A stretch of DNA of 64,000 nt from CAWKGV01 sp963849305 (GTDB lineage Bacteria > Pseudomonadota > Alphaproteobacteria > Acetobacterales > Acetobacteraceae), in the NCBI GenBank assembly GCA_963849305.1, contig CAWKGV010000001.1:124001-188000 (forward strand), in the 5' to 3' direction. Below are positions 34,842 to 42,449 of this stretch, piece after piece. Positions within the stretch are counted from its first letter, which is position 1. Every line of letters begins with the position of its first letter. Below the pieces are notes generated by a model that did no database searches, was not told the origin of the DNA, and saw only the letters and a list, made by a program, of their open reading frames with translations. The translations under genes were made by a program, and so were the position numbers.

Positions 34842-35996
34842 TTAGGGTTCCTGCACCGAATGCAGGAAGGCCAGGATGCTGCCGAACTGCTGGTCCGTCA
34901 GGATGCCGCTCCAGTTCGGCATCCCCTTTGCCGGCCGGCCATGCGTGACGGTCGTCATGAAGGTCTGGTCCATGTCGTCGCCATAGCGATGGCGCAGGAG
35001 CCGAAGGTTGATCCGCCGTTCGCCCTGGATGGCATCCGGACCGTGGCAGTGCGCGCAGTTGTCGTTGAACAGCTTATGTCCGGCGGCGACCTGCGCGGCG
35101 TCGCCGGCCGTCGGCGTGCTTGCGGCGGGAGGCGTCGGCGCAGGCCCGCCCGGCCCTGGAGCAACCGCTTCGCTCGCAACCAGATGCACGGGAGCAGCGG
35201 TCGGGAACCCGTACTTGGCCATGAGGGCCTCGGTCGTGCCGGACAGCGCCGTCAGCGCTTGATCCACTTGATCGCGCGTCTCCGCCTGACCGTGCGGGAA
35301 GCCGATCGTGGCACGCCACTGCAAGTGATCGCCCTCGGCGGGAACCACCCGATAGGCACCGTGCAACTCGGTCTTGTCGATCCAGCCGGCGGACGGACCC
35401 CAGATGAAGGCCGCATCGGCTTTCCGGTCCACCAGGTCGCGCATGGCCTCCTCGGGCGAGAGCACGGTCACCGCCTCGATGTCGGTCCGGGTCGCCAGGA
35501 TGCTTTGCGGCGGAGAGGCGAACTGCACCGCCACGCGCCGCCCCTTCAGGTCCGAAATGCTACCCACCTGCGTGTCCTTCGGAACGACGAAGGCATAGCC
35601 AAGGCTCAGGATGGGCTTCGAGAAGATCAGCCGCGGCCCCATGAAGCCGGGTTCATCGGGCACGCCAATGAAGCCGTCGCAGTGTCCCGCAAGCAAGGTC
35701 GTGCGGATCTCGTGCTTGGCGAAGTAGGTTCGGGTCCAGACCGGGTCGAACGGGCGGCCGAGCCGCGCCGCGATGGCCCGCCCGAGTTCGATGTAGAGGC
35801 CGGGCGTCGCGGCGCTGGAGCTGCTGAACGGCAAGTTGTCCGGATCGGCGCAAAGCCGAAATGGCGTCCCCTTACCCGCCGCCCATGCCGGCGGTGCCGC
35901 GGGAAGCAGCGCCACCGTAGCCACGAGGACTGCCGGCCGGCACCACCTCGCCCAGCAAGCGACCGCCTCCAAGGCGGCGCGGCACCGACCGGTCAT
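34842..35996 (-). CDS. Periplasmic binding protein fused to cytochrome c (XoxJ/XoxG-type)
   Basis: A 384-residue exported protein. Residues 1-40 are a signal peptide ending PPAWA. Residues 45-270 match the family of substrate-binding-like proteins associated with quinoprotein dehydrogenases (XoxJ/PedF neighbours): FRLCADPDNLPFSSS, GVPDEPGFMGP, ILSLGYAFVV and GRRVAVQFASPPQSILA. A Pro/Ala linker (276-300) leads to a cytochrome c domain with CAHCH (Cys314, Cys317, His318) and the axial Met in GMPNW (about 359). The start has GGGAGG and is 25 bases downstream of the PQQ dehydrogenase. It probably accepts electrons from that enzyme. Confidence 0.9.
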   Translation of the reverse strand: MTGRCRAALEAVACWARWCRPAVLVATVALLPAAPPAWAAGKGTPFRLCADPDNLPFSSSSAATPGLYIELGRAIAARLGRPFDPVWTRTYFAKHEIRTTLLAGHCDGFIGVPDEPGFMGPRLIFSKPILSLGYAFVVPKDTQVGSISDLKGRRVAVQFASPPQSILATRTDIEAVTVLSPEEAMRDLVDRKADAAFIWGPSAGWIDKTELHGAYRVVPAEGDHLQWRATIGFPHGQAETRDQVDQALTALSGTTEALMAKYGFPTAAPVHLVASEAVAPGPGGPAPTPPAASTPTAGDAAQVAAGHKLFNDNCAHCHGPDAIQGERRINLRLLRHRYGDDMDQTFMTTVTHGRPAKGMPNWSGILTDQQFGSILAFLHSVQEP

Positions 35997-36021
35997 TCCG
36001 CCGCCTCCCACCGGTCCGGCT

Positions 36022-37737
36022 TCAGAGCGAGAACACGAACAGCGTGCCGCCCTCGGGCGTGGCGGCCATGATCTGCTTGCCCACCTCGCCCATGAACGCC
36101 GGCGGGGATTCGGAGCGGCCCGCCAGTACGGCCACGTACTGCTTGCCATCGACGGCGAAGGTGATCGGCCCCGCGCCGACGCCGCTGCCGACATTCATCT
36201 TCCAGAGATCCTTGCCGGTCCTGGCATCGAGCGCATGGAACCAGCCCTTGATGTCGCCGAAGAACACCAGGTTGCCCGCCGTGGTCATGGTGCCGCCGTT
36301 CCAAGGCAGCGGCAGGTTCATCTTCCAGGCCGGCTTCTGGGTCGCCGGGTTGAGCGCGACGAGTTGACCGAGATAGCCGCCGTGCCCCGGATCGACCGAG
36401 AAATCGTTCCCCAGATAGAACATACCCCGCCGGTAGTTGACCTCGGTTGCTTGCATGGTCTGGCACATGTTGTTGGCCGCGATGTAGGCGAGGCCAGTTC
36501 CGGGATTGAACGAGATGGGCTGCCAGTTCTTGCCGCCCATCCAGCTCGGGCAGATGTCGGTCGCCTTATAGTCGAGCCGCGGCCGCTTAGCGGGGTTCTC
36601 GATCGCCCGATCGTTGGCGACATCGAAGCCCTTCGCCCAGTTCACCGGCACGAACGGCTCGGCCGAAATGAGCTTGCCAGCGTCACGGTTGGCCACGAAG
36701 AAGAACCCGTCGCGGTCGGCTTTCATATAGACCGGCGTCTTCTGACCATTTACGTTGATGTCGGCGAGCACGAGTTCGTTCACGCCGTCATAGTCCCAAG
36801 CACCGGCGCCGGTGGACTGGATCTCCCATTTGATCTTGCCGGTGTCGGGATCGATCGCCAGGGTGCTGGCGCTGCCCTGGTTGTTGAGCTTGCCGTAGTC
36901 CGACGTGCCGGTGCTGCGCACCGCGGCGTTCCAAGGGCTGGGATTGCTGGTGCCGTAGAACGCCGTGTTGGTCTTCGGGTCGTAGGAGCCGACCAGCCAC
37001 GACGCGCCACCGCCATGCTTCCAGCTATCGCCCTTCCAGGTGTCGTTGCCCGGCTCGCCGGGACCGGGGATCGTCCAGGTCTTCCAAGCCCGCTTGCCGG
37101 TGCCGATGTCGTAGGCCTGCAACGCTCCGCGCACGCCGTACTCGCCGCCGGCGAAGCCGATGATCGCGAGATTTTTGACGATCAGCGGCGGCGAGGTGAT
37201 GGCCGCGCCTTCCTTGTAATCGACGACCTTCGATTTCCAGAGCTGCTTGCCCGTCTTGGCGTCCAGCGCCGTCAGGAAGCCGTCGAGCTGACCGAACAGG
37301 ATCTTGCCGTCGGCGTAGCTGACGCCGCGGCTGTCGAGGTCGCAGCAGACATAGGGCGCGACATCCTCGGCGACGTCGGGCTGGAACTGCCATTTGAGGA
37401 CGCCGGTCTTGGCGTCAAGCGCATAGACAGCTCTCGGCCCGGAGGAGCTGGGGATATAGAGCGTGCCATCAATGACCAGCGGCGACGCCTCGTTCGAGCG
37501 CAGCGCGCCCACCTGGAAGGCCCAGGCCAGCTTGAGGCCGCCCACGTTCTGGCTGTTGATTTGCTTGAGCGGGCTGAATCTCTCGTTGTCGTAGGTCCGC
37601 CCGTACATGGCCCAGTTGCTGTCGTTCTGGGCGGCTTGGTTCAGCGCCTCGTCGGCGCGGCCGATGCCCGTGGATGCGAGCAGGCATCCGGCCGCGATCA
37701 CTGCTCCGCCCAGCCACTTGGCGCGTTTCGCTTCCAT
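36022..37737 (-). CDS. PQQ-dependent alcohol dehydrogenase, lanthanide type
   Basis: A 571-residue eight-bladed quinoprotein. The signal peptide ends at GIGRADE; the adjacent cysteine pair is Cys131-Cys132 (YVCCDLDSRG); Glu199 in GGEYGVRG and Asn in SNPSPWN bind the metal. The catalytic motif reads AWDYDGVN: Asp315 is the base and Asp317 is the extra Asp that marks lanthanide-dependent XoxF/ExaF/PedH enzymes (calcium enzymes have Ala). The GRTYDNERFSPLKQI start is closer to ethanol dehydrogenases than to methanol dehydrogenases. It oxidises primary alcohols in the periplasm. GGGGGAGG precedes the ATG. Confidence 0.93.
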   Translation of the reverse strand: MEAKRAKWLGGAVIAAGCLLASTGIGRADEALNQAAQNDSNWAMYGRTYDNERFSPLKQINSQNVGGLKLAWAFQVGALRSNEASPLVIDGTLYIPSSSGPRAVYALDAKTGVLKWQFQPDVAEDVAPYVCCDLDSRGVSYADGKILFGQLDGFLTALDAKTGKQLWKSKVVDYKEGAAITSPPLIVKNLAIIGFAGGEYGVRGALQAYDIGTGKRAWKTWTIPGPGEPGNDTWKGDSWKHGGGASWLVGSYDPKTNTAFYGTSNPSPWNAAVRSTGTSDYGKLNNQGSASTLAIDPDTGKIKWEIQSTGAGAWDYDGVNELVLADINVNGQKTPVYMKADRDGFFFVANRDAGKLISAEPFVPVNWAKGFDVANDRAIENPAKRPRLDYKATDICPSWMGGKNWQPISFNPGTGLAYIAANNMCQTMQATEVNYRRGMFYLGNDFSVDPGHGGYLGQLVALNPATQKPAWKMNLPLPWNGGTMTTAGNLVFFGDIKGWFHALDARTGKDLWKMNVGSGVGAGPITFAVDGKQYVAVLAGRSESPPAFMGEVGKQIMAATPEGGTLFVFSL

Positions 37738-37867
37738 TGATTTCCTCCCCCACCCCCATGACGGTCTGACCTAAAAAGTCAGGCGCGCACCGACTGCTCG
37801 GCTTGATTACTCAGGACGAGCCTAGTTCGGGTCAGTCGTCAACTGGCACGTGTTGCTCCAGGCGAAG

Positions 37868-38347
37868 TCACGCCTTGATCGGGACCCACACCTCCATGTC
37901 TCCCGTTCCGGTCCGCGGGTCGAACTGCTCGCCGTAACGCTCCAACAAGTCCGGCGCGCCGGCGGCGGTATGGGCGAGTTCTTGGCCGGACCCCGGCAGC
38001 CACTCGCGGCGAATGGCATCGATGGTGTGCCGAAGCCACGAGACATGGTCGCGGTGAGGAAAGACGAGATATTTCCGCGCCGGAATGCTCACCCGGCTCC
38101 AGTGGTCGGGAACACCGGAGAAGCTGGGCACCTCGAATCCCGACAGGTAATCGAAACCGTCCGCGCCGGTGAGCCGGTTGAAGCAGACGCCATAATGGAT
38201 CCGCCGCACCCGCCCCGATCGCCGCCACTGCGCGACGATGCCGGTCATGATCTCGGCGGTGTAGTATCCGCGCAAGCCTGCGATGAGCAGCGGCCTGCCG
38301 GTTTCGATGCGCGACGGTTCAAGCCGCACCCGTAGCGACTGATCCAT
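37868..38347 (-). CDS. GyrI-like/AraC effector-binding domain protein
   Basis: A 159-residue stand-alone GyrI-like small-molecule-binding protein: AGLRGYYTAEIMTGIVAQWRR, YGVCFN, FSGVPDHWSRVSIPARKYLVFPHRDHVSWLRHTIDAIRREWLPGSG and an ending QFDPRTGTGDMEVWVPIKA with the conserved Glu and acidic pocket. No DNA-binding domain is fused, so it acts alone or as a sponge for a small ligand. The frame begins at MDQSLRVRLEP. It is upstream of no obvious partner and downstream of the SRPBCC gene at 38384, on the same strand with a 36-base gap. Confidence 0.87.
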   Translation of the reverse strand: MDQSLRVRLEPSRIETGRPLLIAGLRGYYTAEIMTGIVAQWRRSGRVRRIHYGVCFNRLTGADGFDYLSGFEVPSFSGVPDHWSRVSIPARKYLVFPHRDHVSWLRHTIDAIRREWLPGSGQELAHTAAGAPDLLERYGEQFDPRTGTGDMEVWVPIKA

Positions 38348-38383
38348 TTCGACCCTCTGAAGCAGCAGCAGTTTGTCGAGGTT

Positions 38384-38830
38384 TCAGGTGAAGCACCGTT
38401 CGAGCTTGTCGATCGCTCCCGTCCAGCCGCGCCGATGGTCGTCGCGGGCGGCTTCGTCGGAGAACTGCTCGTGCGTCAGCGTGAGCACGGTTCCATCGCC
38501 GTCCGGCTGGAGCGCGACCGTTACCAGCGATTGCCGTTCCGGCGCGCCGCGCCACGCCCAGGTGAATACCAGCTTCTGGTTGGGCACCACGTCGCGATAC
38601 ACACCGCTGGCCTCATGCTCCTCGCCGTCGGCGGTACGCGTGATCTTGCGGAAGCTGCCGCCGACGCGCGCATCCGCCTCGGCCAGCACGGTCTCGGCTC
38701 CCGCGGGCCCCCACCAGCGCATTATCTGCTGCGGGTCGGTCCAGGCGCTGAAGACTTTTTGGGGCGAGGCGTTGAGCCGGCGCCGAACGGTAAGGCTGGG
38801 CTCGGTGGTGGGGCTGGGCTGGGCGGACAC
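38384..38830 (-). CDS. SRPBCC (AHSA1-type) protein
   Basis: A 148-residue protein of the AHSA1/activator-of-Hsp90-like SRPBCC family with RRLNASPQKVFSAWTDPQQIMRWWGP, GGSFRKIT, ASGVYRDVVPNQKLVFTWAW and HEQFSDEAARDDHRRGWTGAIDKLERCF. It starts with GTG at 38830 inside the distal end of the ArsR pseudogene, a common arrangement in which an ArsR repressor controls the SRPBCC gene. The conserved His/Trp at the end is intact. The ligand is unknown. The next gene on the strand is the GyrI-like gene. Confidence 0.9.
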   Translation of the reverse strand: MSAQPSPTTEPSLTVRRRLNASPQKVFSAWTDPQQIMRWWGPAGAETVLAEADARVGGSFRKITRTADGEEHEASGVYRDVVPNQKLVFTWAWRGAPERQSLVTVALQPDGDGTVLTLTHEQFSDEAARDDHRRGWTGAIDKLERCFT

Positions 38831-39148
38831 GGACGATCCTCCTCGACGAATTCGGCCAGACGATCAAGCTGTTCGGACCAGAATCACTGGTAGCGGTTCA
38901 GCCGGTTCACCGCTTCCTCCATGGGTGCCGCAGGCAACCGGCACGCCACTGTGCGGCCGGTCTTCCTTCGCGTGATCAGCCCGGCATCCGACAGCACGCC
39001 GAGATGCTTCATGATCGCCGGCAGCAACATCGGAAACGGGTGGGCTAGTTCGCTCACGGAAAGGCTTCGCCGCTCGCCGGGCCGGGCGAGCAGCGCGCCG
39101 CGGCGGATCGGCGAGGGCGGCGACGGTACGGTCGAGCGTGGCGTTCAT
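38831..39148 (-). pseudogene. ArsR family regulator, frameshift and nonsense mutation
   Basis: It begins MNATLDRTVAALADP in one frame, then changes frame at about 39095 to continue RRGALLARPGERRSLSVSELAHPFPMLLPAIMKHLGVLSDAGLI with the full winged-helix recognition segment. A later in-frame TGA at 38884-38886 sits where a Trp is expected (NRLNRYQ-stop-FWSEQLDRLAEF), after which coding resumes in the same frame. Two lesions make sequencing error an unlikely sole cause. The frame change can be explained by loss of 5 bases from a GATCC tandem repeat. It would have repressed the SRPBCC gene. Confidence 0.85.
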
Positions 39149-39153
39149 AAACC

Positions 39154-39167
39154 TAACCATTTGGTTA
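39154..39167. promoter_or_regulatory. ArsR-type operator palindrome
   Basis: TAACCA-TT-TGGTTA is a perfect inverted repeat 5 bases upstream of the ArsR pseudogene start. It has the size and position of an ArsR/SmtB-type operator and overlaps the expected promoter of the ArsR-SRPBCC pair. Confidence 0.5.
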
Positions 39168-39300
39168 AGTGATATGTGGCCGTTCGGCGGCTGTCAAGCC
39201 GTCTGGAGTGTATCGGTCCAGGCAGCCTTATTGCCTTGGCATCCAGCCAACGCTGTTCGTCCGACGTTTCATGCCCCCGCGCGTACGCAACAGATGCGCA

Positions 39301-39426
39301 TCAGCCGCAACTGCACCATGCGACCTGGCTCTCGGTCTGGGCCTGTGCTTGCCCGCTTGGCAGCAGCGGCGTGAGGCCGGTCGCAATCGCGAGGAACGCG
39401 GCGAGGGCGAGGGCGATCGATTTCAT
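39301..39426 (-). CDS. Small exported peptide (41 residues)
   Basis: The frame reads MKSIALALAAFLAIATG, then LTPLLPSGQAQAQTES and QVAWCSCG. An ideal Sec signal peptide with an AQA-Q cleavage site leaves a mature peptide of about 12 residues, QTESQVAWCSCG, with a CxC motif at its end. GGAGGACAGGACC lies directly before the ATG. It is divergent from the ArsR operator side, alone on the minus strand. It may be a genuine microprotein, or a longer gene cut by a stop. It is too short for routine gene calling; no family is recognised. Confidence 0.5.
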   Translation of the reverse strand: MKSIALALAAFLAIATGLTPLLPSGQAQAQTESQVAWCSCG

Positions 39427-40014
39427 GGTCCTGTCCTCCGTAATCCCCCGCGCTTTGCGGAGCGAGTGGATCGAGCGTCAGAGCCCTCGGCCTCGACCAT
39501 CTTGGCCGGGCTGACGAGGGAAGAATGCCCGGTCCCTGCCAGCCAGGATGTGAGTCAAGCCACAGGAGGAGCAGATTTCTTGGCGCGGCAGATCCTCCCG
39601 CGCAGCGACGGCCCACACACCAGCTCGGCAGGTATGGGGATCCGATTCACGCCACTCGAGTGCACGAACGGCTGCAGCGCCTCAGCGTCGGCCAACGGCA
39701 GGAACTACTTCATGAGCACGCGGGCGACGCGCTTGGCGAGTTGATCCAGGATTCGGTTGCTTCGCGGGGCCAGGCCAGGCTCATGGCGCTATCCCGGCCG
39801 GCGCCGCAGCTACAATGTGCCCCACAGCACGATTTAAGGCTGGGCGGCAATGAGCGCATTTTACTTGCACCCAGGTCGCCGCCAGGTTTGAACCGGCCGC
39901 ATGGACATGCATGTAGTGGATGAATTTGACGCTTGTGTCCCGTGCTGTAGGGCGGACTAGAAGCTGACGACCCTGTCCAGGGGCGACGAAGGTCTACTCC
40001 GCCGCGAGCGCCAG
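39427..40014. other. Non-coding or decayed stretch
   Basis: About 590 bases between the small peptide gene and the SDR gene. Open frames on both strands are short, change frame often and show no recognisable domain or ribosome binding site. No repeat or RNA structure was evident. It lies within the decayed zone and may hold degraded remnants. Confidence 0.5.
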
Positions 40015-40797
40015 TCACCATCTCTCGACCCACGGTCGTAGCACGACTTCGAACGCCCAAGTCGACCTATGCTGGCGATGCAGCTGCAAATAGGTTTCCG
40101 CGATGCAGTCCGGGTCGGCCATGTTGTCGTCGACGGTCGTTCCCGCCAGTCGGTGCGCGCGGGTACCGTCTTCCTGCGTCCAGCCAATCGCGGCGTCAAT
40201 CGGCACATTCGCTACGTGGATGCCCTGCGGCATCAGTTCCCTTGCCATGCTCTGTGCGAGTCCGGATTTGGCATGACATGCCATTGCAAAGGCACCGCTA
40301 GACGGGAAGCCTTTGAGCGCCGCGCTTGCGTTCGTGAAGATGATCGTTCCTCTCGTGCCGTTGGCGTTCAGTTCGTTTTCGCGCATGAGCCGGGCTGCCT
40401 GCTGACCTATCAAAAACGCGCTGAACGCAGAGTTCCGAAGTGTCTCGAGCGCCATGCCTGGGTCGGCTTCGGTAATTCCCTTGCGAAAAATGCCGGGAAC
40501 CCGGCCGTCGATGTTGTGCACCAGAAGCGTAGGAGCCCCAAGGTCTCGAACAACATTCTGGAACAGCAGCTCCACGGCCGCTGGTTCGCTCGCATCGCAC
40601 GCGTATCGACGCACGCCGTGCGTCTTCTCCAGATTGTGGAGGACCGATTTATCCGGATTCCTGGCCGCGATACCGACACGCATGCCGTTTTCCGCGAACA
40701 ACCTGGCGCAACTTGAGCTGATGCCGGGGCCGCCCCCAACGATGAGTGCAACGTCTTGTACGGATGATTGAGTGTCGCGTTTGTCGGATTGAGTCAT
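40015..40797 (-). CDS. Short-chain dehydrogenase-like protein with altered active site
   Basis: A 260-residue Rossmann-fold SDR. The nucleotide motif is VALIVGGGPGISSSCARLFAENGMRVGIAARN, then CDASEPAAVELLF, LVHNIDG (usually NNAG) and IIFTNASAALKG with the Ser. The usual YxxxK reads FAMACHAK: Phe replaces the catalytic Tyr and Cys replaces the Lys, as in some SDRs thought to act as regulators or with another mechanism. The start ATG at 40797 has GGGAG upstream. It is the last gene of the AKR-hydrolase-SDR operon, 169 bases after the hydrolase. Confidence 0.85.
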   Translation of the reverse strand: MTQSDKRDTQSSVQDVALIVGGGPGISSSCARLFAENGMRVGIAARNPDKSVLHNLEKTHGVRRYACDASEPAAVELLFQNVVRDLGAPTLLVHNIDGRVPGIFRKGITEADPGMALETLRNSAFSAFLIGQQAARLMRENELNANGTRGTIIFTNASAALKGFPSSGAFAMACHAKSGLAQSMARELMPQGIHVANVPIDAAIGWTQEDGTRAHRLAGTTVDDNMADPDCIAETYLQLHRQHRSTWAFEVVLRPWVERW

Positions 40798-40966
40798 GTT
40801 TCGTGCTCCCATGTGCCGTTGAGGAGATGAGGGAGGACGCGCAAGTTCAAATTGCCATCTGCACCAGCAGTGCGCTCAGTCGCTCTATGCTGATCGTGCT
40901 GGGTTGCGTCAGCTTGCGCTCCGTATGCTGGTGGCCGCGATTGCCTCGGTGGCAGCCGCTCGGCTG

Positions 40967-41821
40967 TCACTCAGCCGCGAGGAATCGGGCGGCCGCTTCA
41001 GCAAACTCCTCTGGAAACTGGAAATGCGAGCCATGCCCAGAATCCGGGAAGAGAATGAGCCGAGCGTTCGGGAGCTTCTGCTGAAGGATAAACGAATTCA
41101 CTGTTGGGACCATGATGTCGTCATGTCCATTCACCACGAGAGTCCTTTGTGCGATGTTCTTCAGAGAGGCGAAGCGTTCGCCGGTCACCTGACCCCATTC
41201 CTTGAGCGCGACCAGCTGGGCGGCGGCGACCTGGGGTGACGCGGGCGGTTCGCGATCCGCCTGCCGCGCTGCGATGCGGGAAAGCCATGCCTTGCCTGCG
41301 GCCTGGCTTGTGGCGGTCGGTGAGAAGAACAGCTCCAGCATCCGTTCGTCTGCCGTGCTGTTCGGCCGGCCAATGATCTCCTGCACCTGCGGCGAGAATG
41401 CAGCCATGCCGTCGCCACCCGACGGACCGGTACCTACCAGAACGAGTTGCCTGACAAGCTCGGGCGCATCCAGGGCGATCTGCTGGGCGACCATTCCGCC
41501 GATCGAGAACCCAAAGATATCCATCTGCTCCGCGCTGAGAGCACGGATAAAGGTAATGATATCATCCGCCAAGCCCTGCATCGAGTCCGGTGTCTTGCCA
41601 CTCGAGCGGCCTACGCCCCTATAGTCCACGAGCACCACGGGACGGTCTTGAGCGAGCCGGTTGGTGTGGATGGGATCCCAGTTGTCCATCCTGCCGGTGA
41701 AGTGCTGAAGGCAGACCAGGGGCGGCGCACCCTCCTTCCCAAAACGGCGGTAGGCGAGACGGACATCGCCGACCTCTTGGAATTGGGTGGGGGCGGACTT
41801 ATGCAGATTGATTGGCGACAT
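40967..41821 (-). CDS. Alpha/beta hydrolase
   Basis: A 284-residue alpha/beta hydrolase. The oxyanion region is QHFTGRMDNWDP; the nucleophile elbow is GFSIGGMVAQQ (Ser); the acid and base are in VVNGHDDIMVPT (Asp) and FPDSGHGSHFQFPEEFAEAAARFL (His). VVLVDYRGVGRSSG is the usual strand 4. Most similar to the esterase/haloperoxidase-like group. It lies between the AKR gene and the SDR gene in a set controlled by the TetR operators at 43533-43580; a detoxification role is likely. Confidence 0.9.
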   Translation of the reverse strand: MSPINLHKSAPTQFQEVGDVRLAYRRFGKEGAPPLVCLQHFTGRMDNWDPIHTNRLAQDRPVVLVDYRGVGRSSGKTPDSMQGLADDIITFIRALSAEQMDIFGFSIGGMVAQQIALDAPELVRQLVLVGTGPSGGDGMAAFSPQVQEIIGRPNSTADERMLELFFSPTATSQAAGKAWLSRIAARQADREPPASPQVAAAQLVALKEWGQVTGERFASLKNIAQRTLVVNGHDDIMVPTVNSFILQQKLPNARLILFPDSGHGSHFQFPEEFAEAAARFLAAE

Positions 41822-41936
41822 GGTGGAGTCTCCTCTGAATTGGATCGATTACCCTGGCGTCATCTGTGGTGTTGCTGAGTGGAACGGTCGAAACTTAAGT
41901 CACGCGTTGACGTCGACGACTGTGCGGGCCGGACTT

Positions 41937-42364
41937 TCATTTGGAACATCCGGCCAGACGTGACCAGGCCTCGATCCGCGCCTCCTGCGTGGCATTGGCG
42001 GAGTTGATACCGGCAGGCTCACGTTGCGCAGGATGAAGGGCAGGACCGATCCAGGAAGATCCAGACCTTGAGCCAGGCCGCGGGCTGTAACCACGCCACA
42101 GCCCCCAACGGTTGGCGAGGACGCGGTCTCCGACGGCAATGCCGGGATACGAGGATGCCGTTCCAGCCAGGTCGATACCGGGAATCAGGGGGAATTGGCG
42201 AATGACGTCCGAACGCCCGGTAATGGCCAGCGCGTCCTTGAAGTTCACAGTCGAATAGCCGACTGCGATCGTAACGTCCCCAGGCATAGCTGCCCCATTC
42301 ATCTCGACCACGCTGGTCGAGATCTTTTCACCTTCCTTCGCTGCCACAGCGCCTTGAATGTCAT
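41937..42364 (-). pseudogene. YhdH/AcuI-type quinone oxidoreductase remnant
   Basis: From ATG 42364 the pieces are: MTFKAL, a one-base slip, then VAAKEGEKISTSVVEMNGAAMPG, VGYSTVNFKDALAITGR and FPLIPGIDLAGT to GDRVLANRWGLW. Then the frame changes and the C-terminal family motif GVVTARGLAQGLDLPGSVLPFILRNVSLP follows directly; the final helix, INSANATQEARIEAWSRLAG, is again in the first frame. In intact proteins about 180 residues (NADPH-binding half) stand between these parts. So this is an internally deleted remnant of a roughly 330-residue acrylyl-CoA reductase-like gene, between the AKR and hydrolase genes. Confidence 0.82.
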
Positions 42365-42449
42365 CGGCTTATCCTAGATCGATTGTTCACCGCCAAGGCT
42401 GATGAGAACAATTGGATCGGATCTGGGCATCGAAGACTCCCGAAAGGCC

